From Mycolicibacterium peregrinum (GTDB lineage: Bacteria > Actinomycetota > Actinomycetes > Mycobacteriales > Mycobacteriaceae): a stretch of DNA of 64,000 bases. Location: NCBI RefSeq assembly GCF_001665785.1, contig NZ_LZSO01000012.1:186001-250000 (forward strand). The letters are read 5' to 3'. Below are positions 55,817-64,000 of the stretch, piece by piece. Positions within the stretch are counted from its first letter, which is position 1. Each line of letters opens with the position of its first letter. The translations under genes and the position numbers were made by a program. Under the pieces are notes generated by a model. That model worked only from the letters and a program-made list of their open reading frames with translations, was not told the DNA's origin and searched no databases.

Positions 55817-56409
55817 GCCAACGCGCCCGAACGTGCCTGCTTGGAGCCGATCAGCTGCGCGACGACGCTGTCGGCGTCACAGGATGCGCCCCGGTTGTAC
55901 GGGAGTTTTGCCAGCATCATGCCCATCGCGCAGGTGTTTGTCAGCGCCGCTGTCGTCAATCCGGCGCCGATCCCCGCGGCGAGCCATTTCAGCTTGGGCG
56001 CTGCGATGCTGCCCAGCACGCTACTCAACACGATCGACCCGGCAACCAGGCGAACCTGACGTTCGAGATCCCAGCGTTGGGCGCCGCGACGCACCCCGAA
56101 TCCCTGGTTCTGCCAGGCGGTCATGCCGCCGTCGAGGATCGAGATGTTCGGCAGGCCGGCGTCACGCAGGGTCTGCCCGGCGGTGCCCGCCCGTTGCCCG
56201 GAGCGACAGATCAACACGACGTCCTCGTCGAGGTGCTGGGCGATCTCGTCGCGATGTTCCTGCAGCAGGTCCAGCGGCACGTTGTAAGCGCCAGGGATAT
56301 GGGCGGTTTCGAACTCGGCGGGTGTGCGGACGTCGATGAGCCGCGGGCCGGGACCGGCCTGCTTGAGCTCGTTGAGTTCGGCGGCGTCGATGATCGACGA
56401 AGAGGACAT
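55813..56409 (-). CDS. Rhodanese fused to DUF2892 membrane segment
   Basis: A 198-residue protein. Residues 1-110 form a rhodanese domain with active-site loop CRSGQRAG (Cys near residue 69). Residues 125-180 are a DUF2892-like membrane part (RQVRLVAGSIVLSSVLGSIAAP, LTTAALTNTCAMGMMLAKLPYN), the YgaP arrangement. It should transfer sulfane sulfur at the membrane. It shares its start base with the stop of the quinone oxidoreductase gene (56409). Confidence 0.9.
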   Translation of the reverse strand: MSSSSIIDAAELNELKQAGPGPRLIDVRTPAEFETAHIPGAYNVPLDLLQEHRDEIAQHLDEDVVLICRSGQRAGTAGQTLRDAGLPNISILDGGMTAWQNQGFGVRRGAQRWDLERQVRLVAGSIVLSSVLGSIAAPKLKWLAAGIGAGLTTAALTNTCAMGMMLAKLPYNRGASCDADSVVAQLIGSKQARSGALA

Positions 56410-57620
56410 CAGGCAAGACCTTTCAACATCAGGTTCCAGTACATGGCGGGCAGTCCGTACTTCTTCAAGAGCCAGTACGGCCGGTGCGGTTTGACCGGAT
56501 CGAGTAGGGGGAAGGAGGGTTTGAGAGCGAAGTCGTAGTCGAACTCGGCCAGCAGCATGTCGTGTGAGGACGTGACGATCGGGCAGGAAGCGTAGCCGTC
56601 GTAGGCTCCGCGCAGCGGTTGTCCGCTCAGCACCGCGCCGATGTTCTCCACGACGACGGGTGCCTGCTTGCGAATGGCCGCACCGGTTTTCGAGTTCGGT
56701 GACGATCCCGCATCGCCGAGTGCGAACACGTTCGGATAGCGCACGTGTTGCATGGTGTGCTTGTCGATGTCGACATAACCGTTCGCGTCCCCGCCGACAT
56801 GGCTCGTGGAGAGCGGGCTGGACTTGATCCAGTCCGGAGCCGACTGGTGGGGGACCGCGTGCAGTACGTCGTAGGGCAGCGTGGTCTCGATTCCCTCCGC
56901 GAGGTTGGTCATCGTCACCTTGCGCGCCGCCGAATCGATGGACCGCACTTCACTTCCGGTGTGCAGCGTGATGCCGTAGTCAGCGATGACCTTGTCCAGG
57001 TTGTCGGCGATCGCGGGAATACCGAAGATCCGCGGGGTCGGTACCACCAGGTGCACGTCGATGTTGTCGAGCACACCTTGACGCCGCCAGTGGTCGCAGG
57101 CCAGGTAGGCGATCTTCTGGGGAGCGCCGGCGCACTTGATCGGCCCGGACGGCATGGTGAACACCGCCGTCCCGGACCGGGTGTCGCGGATGAACTCCCA
57201 GGTGCGCGGCGCGAGATCGAAGCGATAGTTCGACGAGACGCCGTCCCTGCCGAGGGTGTCGGTCAAGCCCTCCGTGCGTTCCCAGTCGAGCTGGATTCCC
57301 GGGGCGACGACCAGCACGTCGTAGCCGTAGGTGGTGCCGTCGGCACAGGTGACCGTGTTGGTATCGGGGTCGACGGTGCTCACTGCACTCTTGATCCATT
57401 TGGCGCCGCGGGGCATCACCGAGGCTTCGGCTCGCTCGGTTTCGTCCGCCGTGGCCTGGCCGCCGCCGACCAGGGTCCACAACGGCTGGTAGTAGTGCTT
57501 GTCGGACGGCTCGATGATCGCCACGTCGGTGTAGTGCTTACGCAGCAACCGGGCTGCCACGGTGATACCGGCCGTGCCGCCGCCGATGATCAGGACCTCG
57601 TGCTTGGCTGGGGTGGACAT
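56409..57620 (-). CDS. sqr: Sulfide:quinone oxidoreductase
   Basis: A 403-residue FAD-dependent SQR: dinucleotide motif [30 protein letters not shown], redox cysteines in [15 protein letters not shown] and YASCPIVTS, second FAD motif [23 protein letters not shown]. It oxidises sulfide to persulfide and passes electrons to menaquinone. Placed 41 bases after the persulfide dioxygenase gene in the same unit. The missing N-terminal third cysteine is typical of type II SQRs. Confidence 0.92.
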   Translation of the reverse strand: MSTPAKHEVLIIGGGTAGITVAARLLRKHYTDVAIIEPSDKHYYQPLWTLVGGGQATADETERAEASVMPRGAKWIKSAVSTVDPDTNTVTCADGTTYGYDVLVVAPGIQLDWERTEGLTDTLGRDGVSSNYRFDLAPRTWEFIRDTRSGTAVFTMPSGPIKCAGAPQKIAYLACDHWRRQGVLDNIDVHLVVPTPRIFGIPAIADNLDKVIADYGITLHTGSEVRSIDSAARKVTMTNLAEGIETTLPYDVLHAVPHQSAPDWIKSSPLSTSHVGGDANGYVDIDKHTMQHVRYPNVFALGDAGSSPNSKTGAAIRKQAPVVVENIGAVLSGQPLRGAYDGYASCPIVTSSHDMLLAEFDYDFALKPSFPLLDPVKPHRPYWLLKKYGLPAMYWNLMLKGLA

Positions 57621-57661
57621 ACTTGTTGTGTTTTCCTGTCTCTCAGACGATTTGCGCCGGC

Positions 57662-59041
57662 TCAGGCGGTCTGGGCACTGTCCACCCAGGCGCCGTAGCC
57701 GCCCAGGATGTCGCTGACATCGGTGAAGCCACGCTGGCGCAGCAGGCTGGCCGCGACCGAAGAGCGGTAGCCGCCGGCGCAGTAGACCACGGTCGGGCGG
57801 GTCGGATCCAATTCGCCCGTCCGGTCCGGCAGCTGGCCGACCGGGATGTTGACCGCGCCGGGGATCACGCCCGCCTCGGTCTCGCCCGGATTGCGCACGT
57901 CGACGATCTGCAGGTCGGCCACCGAGGCGGCTCGCTCACCGAATGCGGCGGCGGTCAATCGGGAGGCGACCGTCACATCGTTTTGATGTTCGAACATGGC
58001 CCGCTCCGGGTTGTCGAGGTGACCCAGCACCCGGTCGAACCCGATGCGGGCCAGCCGGTTCTTGCCTTCACGTTCCTCGCCTGGATCGGTGACCAGCACG
58101 ATGTCGGCATCGGGTTTGACCACTGAGCCCGCGAACTCGGCGTAGCGCCCGGCCAGGCCGATGTTGATCGCGTTGCGCAGATGGCCCAGCGCGAAGTCCT
58201 CGGGGCTGCGGCCGTCGATCAACATGGCCCCGTGGGCGACCGCTTCGGTGGCCTGACGGTAGTCCAGGGCCTCCGGGTTCGCCTCCTCGTCCAACAGGGC
58301 ACGGTCCTTGCGGTTGAGGATCGCGTCGTAGACGAAGTAGCCGGGGGCGGGCGGCTGGCCTGCGGTGACCAGTTCGATGAAGGACTGCTTGTCCGGTGCA
58401 CGCAGCGCATAGTTGGTCTGCTTCTGCTCACCCATGGTGGACGACAGTTCGGTGGACAGGTTCTTGCCGCAGGCCGAACCCGCGCCGTGGGCCGGGAAGA
58501 CCCGGGTGGCATCGGGCAGCGGCAACAGCTTCTCGTGCAGCGAGTGGTAGAGCTTGTCGGCCAGTTCGTCCCGGGTGAATCCGATGGAGGCCAGCAGGTC
58601 CGGCCGGCCGACGTCTCCGATGAACAGGGTGTCGCCGGTCAGAACGCCGTAGGGCACGGCGTCATCGGCGTGCTCGTAGACGACGATGCTCATCGACTCT
58701 GGGGTGTGGCCCGGGGTGTGGCGGAACTCCAGCACCACCTCGCCCAGTGAAATGCGTTGGCCGTCCTCGACGCCCAGGTGATCGAACTCGGGCTTGGCGA
58801 CGGACGAGTACACAATCGTCGCACCGGTGGCTTCGGCCAGTTCGAGGTGGCCGGACAGGAAGTCGGCGTGGAAGTGGGTCTCGATGACGTGGGTGATCTG
58901 CATGCCGAGCTTCTCGGCATCGGCGACGTACTCGGACACATCGCGCTGCGGGTCGACGACGACGGCGCGCCTCGATGACTCATCGCCGATCAGGTACGAG
59001 GCATGGGACAGACAGTCCAGGTAGTACTGGATGAACTTCAT
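57662..59041 (-). CDS. Persulfide dioxygenase-rhodanese fusion (CstB-like)
   Basis: A 459-residue protein: an N-terminal ETHE1-type metallo-beta-lactamase domain (ETHFHADFLSGH, TPGHTPESMSI, LTGDTLFIGDVGRPDL, FPAHGAGSACG) and two rhodanese domains. The first rhodanese (MLIDGRSPEDFALGHLRNAINI) lacks an active-site Cys; the second is active-looking with YCAGGYRSSVAAS. This is the S. aureus CstB arrangement, converting persulfide to thiosulfate or sulfite. First gene of the CstR-controlled operon, 27 bases after the nearest operator. Confidence 0.92.
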   Translation of the reverse strand: MKFIQYYLDCLSHASYLIGDESSRRAVVVDPQRDVSEYVADAEKLGMQITHVIETHFHADFLSGHLELAEATGATIVYSSVAKPEFDHLGVEDGQRISLGEVVLEFRHTPGHTPESMSIVVYEHADDAVPYGVLTGDTLFIGDVGRPDLLASIGFTRDELADKLYHSLHEKLLPLPDATRVFPAHGAGSACGKNLSTELSSTMGEQKQTNYALRAPDKQSFIELVTAGQPPAPGYFVYDAILNRKDRALLDEEANPEALDYRQATEAVAHGAMLIDGRSPEDFALGHLRNAINIGLAGRYAEFAGSVVKPDADIVLVTDPGEEREGKNRLARIGFDRVLGHLDNPERAMFEHQNDVTVASRLTAAAFGERAASVADLQIVDVRNPGETEAGVIPGAVNIPVGQLPDRTGELDPTRPTVVYCAGGYRSSVAASLLRQRGFTDVSDILGGYGAWVDSAQTA

Positions 59042-59067
59042 TGTTCAACTCCTCGGTGGTCAACTTT

Positions 59068-59117
59068 GTATACCTAGGGGGGTATACCGATATGTCCAAA
59101 CATACCCCAAGGGGTAT
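59068..59117. promoter_or_regulatory. Tandem CstR/CsoR-type operators before the persulfide operon
   Basis: Two palindromes in tandem: GTATACC-N6-GGTATAC at 59068-59087 and ATACCCC-AA-GGGGTAT at 59102-59117. The second is a near-ideal CsoR-family operator. They lie 27-76 bases upstream of the persulfide dioxygenase start on the minus strand and share the ATACCC/GGGTAT core with the site at 54930. Confidence 0.85.
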
Positions 59118-59132
59118 AGGTGTCAAGCGCAT

Positions 59133-59164
59133 GAAAACGCCCCCGGGGCGTTCCCGGGGGCGTT
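59133..59164 (-). terminator. Intrinsic terminator of the sirA-cysH-chelatase operon
   Basis: AACGCCCCCGGG (59136-59147) and CCCGGGGGCGTT (59153-59164) form a perfect 12-bp stem with a five-base loop. On the minus strand the stem is followed by TTTTC, a short U-tract, 22 bases beyond the stop of the chelatase gene. It separates this operon from the persulfide operon that runs in the same direction. Confidence 0.85.
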
Positions 59165-59185
59165 ATCGGTCGGAAAAGGGTGGGG

Positions 59186-59899
59186 TCAGGCGGCGAAGCC
59201 GGCGCTGCGTGCGGCCAGCGCCTCTTCGTAGCGATCCAGCACTGTGGCTGCCACCAGGCGGTGCGCACCAAGTGGATCGGCCATCGGAATTCCTGCGGCA
59301 CAAGCGAATTCGGCCACACGATCGGTGATGCGGCCATGTGCCAGGAACCAGGGAGCGATCGCCAGGCGGCGGGCGCCGCGCCGGCGTAGGCGCTCGATCG
59401 CATCCGGCAGGGACGGGGCCTGACCTGTGGCGAACGCCACCTCGGTGCCGGCCCAGCGGGTGCCTTCGGCCAGCGCACCGGTCAGTGCGGCCGTACGTGC
59501 ATTGGCGGCGGGATGGGACGAGCCCACCCCGACCAGGATCACGCCGAGGTCGGCGTCGAACCGGGAAACACCCACACTGGTCAGCCGCTCCCGCGCCACC
59601 TGCAGCAGTCGGGGGTCTTCACCGAGCACATTTGCCTGGATCACCTCGGCGCCGGCGTCGGCGATCAGCTCGGGAATGTCGATCCGGGCGTGATAGGCGC
59701 TGCCCAACAGCAGCGGCACCACGACGGCGCCCGGCTCGACGTCCGGCAGTACGTCGGTGAGGTTGGGTGCATTCTGTTCACAGAACGCCACCCGCACATC
59801 GGTGTCGGGCAGCAGGCGGCGCAGGTGCCCGCCGATGGCGTGCGCGTTCGCCGACGAGCGCGGGTCAGCGCTGCCGTGTGCGGTGAGAACGAGCGTCAC
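59186..59899 (-). CDS. Sirohydrochlorin chelatase (CbiX/SirB-like)
   Basis: A 237-residue protein with two CbiX-like halves: VTLVLTAHGSADPRSSANAHAIGGHLRR and VVVPLLLGSAYHARIDIPELI in the first, GVILVGVGSSHPAANARTAAL and RRLAIAPWFLAHGRITDR in the second. It inserts Fe into sirohydrochlorin to make siroheme for SirA (or Co for B12). GTG 59899 is the start, 7 bases after the cysH stop. Equivalent to the Rv2393 (che1) position. Confidence 0.9.
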   Translation of the reverse strand: MTLVLTAHGSADPRSSANAHAIGGHLRRLLPDTDVRVAFCEQNAPNLTDVLPDVEPGAVVVPLLLGSAYHARIDIPELIADAGAEVIQANVLGEDPRLLQVARERLTSVGVSRFDADLGVILVGVGSSHPAANARTAALTGALAEGTRWAGTEVAFATGQAPSLPDAIERLRRRGARRLAIAPWFLAHGRITDRVAEFACAAGIPMADPLGAHRLVAATVLDRYEEALAARSAGFAA

Positions 59900-59906
59900 A
59901 GGTACC

Positions 59907-60608
59907 TCACGAGGCGTGCAGCCCGCACTCCGTCTTGGCCTGGCCGGCCCACCGGCCGCTGCGCGGATCGGCGCCCTCGGCAGGCTTGCTGGTGCACGGA
60001 GCGCATCCGATCGACGGATAGCCGTCGTAGACAAGGGGATTGACGAGGATGTCGTTGGCCTCGATGTAGGCCTGCATCTCCTCGTCGGACCAGGCGGCGA
60101 TCGGGTTGATCTTCACCAGGCCGAAGGCGGCGTCCCAGCTGATCAGCGGGGCGTTGGCGCGCGTGGGGGCCTCCACGCGGCGGATGCCGGTCACCCACGC
60201 CGTATAGCCCGCGAGTGCCTTGCCCAGCGGCTCGACCTTGCGCATCCGGCAGCAGGCCGCGGCGTCACGGGCGAACAGGTCCTTGCCGTGCAGCTCATCC
60301 TGCTGGGCGACCGTGTTCTCCGGGCGAACGTTCACCACGTTGACGCCGTAGACCTGCTCGACGGCGTCACGGGTGCCGATGGTCTCGGCGAAGTGGTAGC
60401 CGGTGTCGAGGAACAGTACGTCGACACCCGGGCGTACCTTGGCGGCCATCTCCACCAGGACGGCGTCCTGCATGTTGGACGCGACGACGTAGTTGCCCGC
60501 GAAGTGCTTGTCCGTCCAGCGCAGGAGCTCCTCGGCGCCGGCCTCGGCCAGCTCGGCCGCGCCTTGCTCGACCAGCTCGATCAATTCCGCTTCAGTCAAT
60601 GTGCTCAT
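59907..60608 (-). CDS. cysH: Adenylylsulfate (APS) reductase
   Basis: A 233-residue CysH. The PAPS-reductase fold shows NYVVASNMQDAVLVEMAAKV and FLDTGYHFAET; the four iron-sulfur cysteines AACCRMRK and GCAPC mark it as an APS-using [4Fe-4S] enzyme, and the C-terminal KTECGLH carries the catalytic cysteine. It yields sulfite for SirA. ATG 60608 gives MSTLTEAEL; upstream extension would run into sirA. Confidence 0.94.
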   Translation of the reverse strand: MSTLTEAELIELVEQGAAELAEAGAEELLRWTDKHFAGNYVVASNMQDAVLVEMAAKVRPGVDVLFLDTGYHFAETIGTRDAVEQVYGVNVVNVRPENTVAQQDELHGKDLFARDAAACCRMRKVEPLGKALAGYTAWVTGIRRVEAPTRANAPLISWDAAFGLVKINPIAAWSDEEMQAYIEANDILVNPLVYDGYPSIGCAPCTSKPAEGADPRSGRWAGQAKTECGLHAS

Positions 60609-60616
60609 CTCGCGAT

Positions 60617-62305
60617 CTACCTCAAGTCCGCCTCGTCGGCCCGAACGGCCCACTGGGCGAAACGCTCACCGGCTTCGCGTTGTTTCACGAAGTTGCGCAC
60701 GATCCGCTCGATGTAGTCGCCGAGCTCGGTGGCGAGCACCTTGTGCTGACGCAGCTTGCGTCCGAAGCCGCTGTCCAGGCCGAGGCTGCCGCCGAGGTGA
60801 ACCTGGAAGCCCTCCTCCGGGCCGTCGCCGTCGTCCACCATCTGGCCCTTGAACCCGATGTCGGCGACCTGGATGCGGGCGCACGAGTTGGGGCAGCCGT
60901 TGATGTTCACGGTGACCGGCACGTCGAGCTCGGCGTTGAGGTCGCCCAACCGTGCCTCGAGCTCGGGCACCAGCGTCTGGGCCCGTCCGCGCGTGTCGGC
61001 GAAGCTCAGCTTGCAGTACTCGATGCCGGTGCAGGCCATCAGGTTCTGGCGCCAATGCGACGGCTGCGACTGCAGGCCCAGGGCGTCCAGGCCGGCGCGC
61101 AGGGCATCGAGCTTGTCGTCGGGCACGTCGAGGATGATCAGCTTCTGATACGCCGTCATGCGGGCCCGATCCGAACCGGCGGCCTCCATCAGATCGGCGA
61201 CCTTGGTCAGAATGGTGCCCGACACCCGACCGGCGATCGCGGAGACACCCACGGCATTGAGGCCGTTGCGGATCTTCTGCACGCCGACGTGGTCGACCGT
61301 GTGCGGCACCTGCTCGGGTGCCGGGCCGTCGATGAGGGGGCGCTTGAGGTATTCCTGTTCGAGAACTTCCCTGAACTTCTCTACGCCCCAGTCCTTGATC
61401 AGGAACTTGAGACGCGCCTTCGAGCGCAGTCGGCGGTAGCCGTAGTCGCGGAAGATCCCGACCACCGCAGCCCACACTTCGGCCACCTCGTCCAGCGGGA
61501 CCCACACGCCGACGCGCTGCGCCAGCATCGGGTTCGTGGACAGACCGCCGCCGACCCACAGGTCCAGGCCGGGCCCGTGCTCGGGGTGGTTGACCCCGAT
61601 GAACGACACGTCGTTGATCTCGTGGGCGACGTCCTGCAGCCCCGAGATCGCGGTCTTGAACTTGCGCGGCAGGTTGGAGAACTCCGGGTTGCCGATATAG
61701 AGGCGCTCGATCTCTTTCAGCGCCGGCGTCGGGTCCAGCACCTCGACCAGCGAATCGCCGGCCACCGGGGATCCCAGCATGCCGCGCGGGCAGTCGCCGC
61801 AGGCTTCCATGGTCTGGAGGCCGACCTCGTCCAGGCGCCGCCACACCTCGGGGATGTCCTCGATGCGCAGCCAGTGGTACTGCAGGTTCTCGCGGTCGGT
61901 GATGTCGGCGCTGTCGCGGGCGAAGTCGACCGAGATCTGTCCGAGCGTACGGATGGCCTGCGCCGACATCGCCTTGCCGTCGGTGCGCACCCGCATCATG
62001 AAGTACTCGGCCTCGAGCAGATCGGCATTGTCGTCACCGGTGAAGGTGCCGTCGTAGCCTTCGGTGCGCTGGGTGTAGAGGCCCATCCACCGGAACCGGC
62101 CGCGCAGGTCGTCCTTGGCGATGCTGGCAAAGCCGTCGCGCGAGTAGACGTTGAGGATGCGGTCCCGCACGTTGAGTGCGTCGTCTTCCTGCTTGAACTG
62201 CTCGTTGTGGTTGAGCGGGTCGCGGCTGCCCAGCGCCCACTGGCCTTCGTCGCGGGGGCGCTTGGCGGGCCGGTCGGCCTTGGCGGGGGCCTCGGGGGTT
62301 GTCAC
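60617..62305 (-). CDS. sirA: Ferredoxin-dependent sulfite reductase
   Basis: A 562-residue siroheme [4Fe-4S] reductase. The cluster cysteines are in MACTGIEYCKLSF (Cx5C) and NINGCPNSCARI (Cx3C); MEACGDCPRGMLGSPVAGD is the conserved segment near the siroheme carrying the cysteine that in the mycobacterial enzyme cross-links to a tyrosine. Reduces sulfite to sulfide with six electrons. First gene of the sirA-cysH-chelatase operon, 124 bases after a Cys-rich leader peptide. Confidence 0.94.
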   Translation of the reverse strand: MTTPEAPAKADRPAKRPRDEGQWALGSRDPLNHNEQFKQEDDALNVRDRILNVYSRDGFASIAKDDLRGRFRWMGLYTQRTEGYDGTFTGDDNADLLEAEYFMMRVRTDGKAMSAQAIRTLGQISVDFARDSADITDRENLQYHWLRIEDIPEVWRRLDEVGLQTMEACGDCPRGMLGSPVAGDSLVEVLDPTPALKEIERLYIGNPEFSNLPRKFKTAISGLQDVAHEINDVSFIGVNHPEHGPGLDLWVGGGLSTNPMLAQRVGVWVPLDEVAEVWAAVVGIFRDYGYRRLRSKARLKFLIKDWGVEKFREVLEQEYLKRPLIDGPAPEQVPHTVDHVGVQKIRNGLNAVGVSAIAGRVSGTILTKVADLMEAAGSDRARMTAYQKLIILDVPDDKLDALRAGLDALGLQSQPSHWRQNLMACTGIEYCKLSFADTRGRAQTLVPELEARLGDLNAELDVPVTVNINGCPNSCARIQVADIGFKGQMVDDGDGPEEGFQVHLGGSLGLDSGFGRKLRQHKVLATELGDYIERIVRNFVKQREAGERFAQWAVRADEADLR

Positions 62306-62429
62306 TGTTGTGCTCCTCGGAGAAAGGAGCTGGCAGACAGATCGCGCACATCACCGGTGGCTGTCCGGCGGCGCAGATCCGGTGCCAGCTGAAACTATGG
62401 GGCGGGCGGGGTCCGAAATCAACGCATGA

Positions 62430-62534
62430 TTAGGGCAGACAGCAACAGCTACATACGCGCTTGAAATCGACATGCCGACGAGCCACCAGCGCAATGCGGG
62501 TGGTGCTGTTGTGGGCGGCAGTCACGCCCGACAT
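62430..62534 (-). CDS. Cys-rich leader peptide upstream of sirA
   Basis: A 34-codon frame with the segment LVARRHVDFKRVCSCCCLP at its end: four cysteines in five residues next to the stop. The RRHVDxxR stretch followed by Cys is the pattern of the putative leader peptides that precede cysteine/sulfur genes in actinobacteria. It sits 124 bases ahead of sirA and is the obvious cysteine-responsive attenuator of the sulfate-reduction operon. Confidence 0.82.
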   Translation of the reverse strand: MSGVTAAHNSTTRIALVARRHVDFKRVCSCCCLP

Positions 62535-62628
62535 TCTGCCACGATTGTCGCCACCTGCCCTAACCGGGCCATATTTGCGCTCAGGGTGAGCAAAAGTCGT
62601 CGCTGGACAGTCTGGGAAAATAAAAACC

Positions 62629-63831
62629 ATGAGCACCCGCACCGCGCCCGTCGGCAAGCCCCGGTTGGCCCGCGCTGGGTCATGCTCTTCGCGCGAGCGC
62701 TCATCGGGGGGCAGCCCGTTCGGCATCTACATCCACGTGCCGTTCTGTGCCACCCGGTGCGGATACTGCGACTTCAACACCTATACGGCCGCCGAGTTGG
62801 GTGGCGCCAGCCCGGACGGCTGGATGGCCGCGCTGCGCGTCGAACTGGCCCTGGCCGCCGCCACAGTCGGGGCGGTGCCGGTGCAGACGGTGTTCGTCGG
62901 CGGCGGCACACCGTCGCTGCTCGGCGGCCACGGCCTGGCTGCGGTGCTGGGTGCGGTAAAGGACAATTTCGACCTGGCCGCCGACGCCGAGGTGACCACC
63001 GAGGCCAACCCGGAATCCACCTCGCCGGAGATGTTCGCGACGCTGCGCGAGGCCGGCTACACCCGGATCTCACTCGGCATGCAGTCGGCGGCGCCGCAGG
63101 TGCTGGCGGTGCTGGACCGCACGCATTCCCCGGGCCGCGCGCCCGCAGCGGCGTTGGAGGCCAGGGCGGCGGGATTCGAACACGTCAACATCGATCTCAT
63201 CTACGGGACGCCGGGGGAGACCGACGACGATCTGCGGCGCTCGATCGACGTCGCGCTGGGCGCCGGCGTCGACCACGTGTCCGCGTACTCGCTGATCGTC
63301 GAGGACGGCACCGCCCTGGCGCGCCGGGTGCGCCGCGGCGAGATCGCCCGGCCCGACGACGACGTGCTCGCTCAGCGTTACGAACTGCTCGACACCCGCC
63401 TTTCGGCGGCGGGCCTGCACTGGTACGAGGTGTCGAACTGGAGCACTGAGGGCGGGGAGTGCCGGCACAACCTCGGCTACTGGAACGGTGGCGAGTGGTG
63501 GGGCGCGGGGCCTGGAGCTCATGGGTTCCTGGGCGATACCCGGTGGTGGAATGTCAAGCATCCCAATGCTTATGCGCAGTCGCTGACTGAAAAGCATTTG
63601 CCGATCGCGGATTTCGAGGAGCTCGACGACCGGGACCGCCATGTGGAGGAAGTGATGTTGCGGGTCAGGGTGCGCGACGGCCTGCCGCTGTCGCTTCTCG
63701 ATGCCGACGAACTGACTCGGGCCGAAACACTTTGTGGCGAGGGGCTTCTCGCTCTTCATCACGACGCCCTCCTGCTGACCGACCGTGGCCGGCTGCTCGC
63801 CGATGGAGTCGTCCGCGACCTGCTGGGATAG
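62629..63831 (+). CDS. hemW: Radical SAM heme chaperone HemW (HemN-like)
   Basis: A 400-residue radical-SAM protein: cluster motif FCATRCGYCDF (CxxxCxxC), GGGTPSLL, and the HemN C-terminal domain. The motif RHNLGYWNGGEWWGAG contains HNxxYW, which distinguishes HemW from coproporphyrinogen dehydrogenase HemN, and the extra N-terminal cysteine of HemN is missing. M. tuberculosis Rv2388c is annotated hemN. Residues 1-25 are a variable, basic extension. Divergent from sirA with the leader between. Confidence 0.9.
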   Translation: MSTRTAPVGKPRLARAGSCSSRERSSGGSPFGIYIHVPFCATRCGYCDFNTYTAAELGGASPDGWMAALRVELALAAATVGAVPVQTVFVGGGTPSLLGGHGLAAVLGAVKDNFDLAADAEVTTEANPESTSPEMFATLREAGYTRISLGMQSAAPQVLAVLDRTHSPGRAPAAALEARAAGFEHVNIDLIYGTPGETDDDLRRSIDVALGAGVDHVSAYSLIVEDGTALARRVRRGEIARPDDDVLAQRYELLDTRLSAAGLHWYEVSNWSTEGGECRHNLGYWNGGEWWGAGPGAHGFLGDTRWWNVKHPNAYAQSLTEKHLPIADFEELDDRDRHVEEVMLRVRVRDGLPLSLLDADELTRAETLCGEGLLALHHDALLLTDRGRLLADGVVRDLLG

Positions 63832-63944
63832 AGGCCCCCTGCCGGGTGTTCTGTGAAGATTCTGTGAGCCAGCTGTGTTCGGGTGCCTGAAATCCATGCG
63901 GATGATGTGAATTTCGTAGCAGATACGTAGGTCTGTGCAATGGG

Positions 63945-63963
63945 TTAGGCGAGGCTACGCTTC
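63945..63963. promoter_or_regulatory. Candidate IdeR iron box
   Basis: TTAGGCGAGGCTACGCTTC matches 13 of 19 positions of the IdeR consensus TTAGGTTAGGCTAACCTAA, with the left half best preserved. In M. tuberculosis the mycobactin cluster lies just beyond hemN, and its promoters carry IdeR boxes, so iron control of the next gene would be expected. The match is moderate. Confidence 0.5.
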
Positions 63964-63968
63964 AGCGA

Positions 63969-64000
63969 ATGCTCACAACGAATGCCCAAGCCGACTGCAA
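63969..64000 (+). CDS. Possible start of a gene running off the window
   Basis: An ATG at 63969 opens a frame (MLTTNAQADC) that continues past the window end, six bases after the iron-box-like site. Eleven codons are too few to identify anything. The 137 bases between hemW and this point contain no other gene. By position it could be a mycobactin gene, but this is only synteny-based inference. Confidence 0.25.
   Translation, partial: MLTTNAQADC

Overview
The window is a high-GC actinobacterial chromosome segment, almost certainly from a non-tuberculosis Mycobacterium/Mycolicibacterium. From memory of the M. tuberculosis map, the gene order follows Rv2427c (proA) to Rv2388c (hemN/hemW): proA, MoxR/VWA pair, nadD, rsfS, gpgP, octT, degV, comEA, comEC, holA, rpsT, ATP-grasp/alpha-E/transglutaminase, RNase Z-like, CBS, Rv2405-like, lepA, treH, subI-cysTWA, the sirohydrochlorin chelatase-cysH-sirA group and hemW. 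No tRNA, rRNA, insertion sequence or CRISPR array was found.

Layout. 1-6075: housekeeping run ending with the methylglucose-lipopolysaccharide genes gpgP-octT and a DegV protein. 6076-8953: accessory genes (a membrane protein plus winged-helix regulator behind twin operators, an amine-dehydrogenase-like oxidoreductase, a stomatin-like protein) where M. tuberculosis has eis. 8954-11616: a lower-GC island with a DUF262 protein overlapping a HEPN protein that carries a C-terminal EF-Tu-domain-2-like barrel, a candidate defence or toxin module. 11818-22801: conserved core. 22811-26826: metN-metI-metQ plus a flavin monooxygenase. 27832-31864: a cobalamin riboswitch driving a BtuFCD-like importer with two tandem binding proteins. 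31861-34450: PemK-fold protein and lepA. 34527-41087: a five-gene operon (two flavin monooxygenases, an amino-acid permease, a GNAT, a DszC-like oxidase) that looks like an organosulfur scavenging pathway. 43706-48050: a Family 2A encapsulin with its cysteine-desulfurase cargo, divergent from a cysteine-free thioester-domain-like protein behind a polycysteine leader peptide. 50540-54620: sulfate importer behind another Cys-rich leader. 54634-59117: a CstR-type persulfide-sensing regulon (persulfide dioxygenase-rhodanese, sulfide:quinone oxidoreductase, rhodanese, TauE). 59133-62534: sulfate-reduction genes with a third Cys-rich leader. 62629 to the end: hemW and an iron-box-like site at the edge.

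The theme of the second half is sulfur: uptake of sulfate, methionine-like and alkyl-sulfur compounds, reduction to sulfide, compartmentalised cysteine desulfuration, persulfide detoxification, and translational sensing of cysteine through leader peptides. Counting by eye, the five proteins of the 34527-41087 operon (2144 residues), the encapsulin, the thioester-like protein, MetQ, MetI, CysT, CysW and CysA contain no cysteine at all, a sulfur-sparing signature that fits expression during sulfur starvation.
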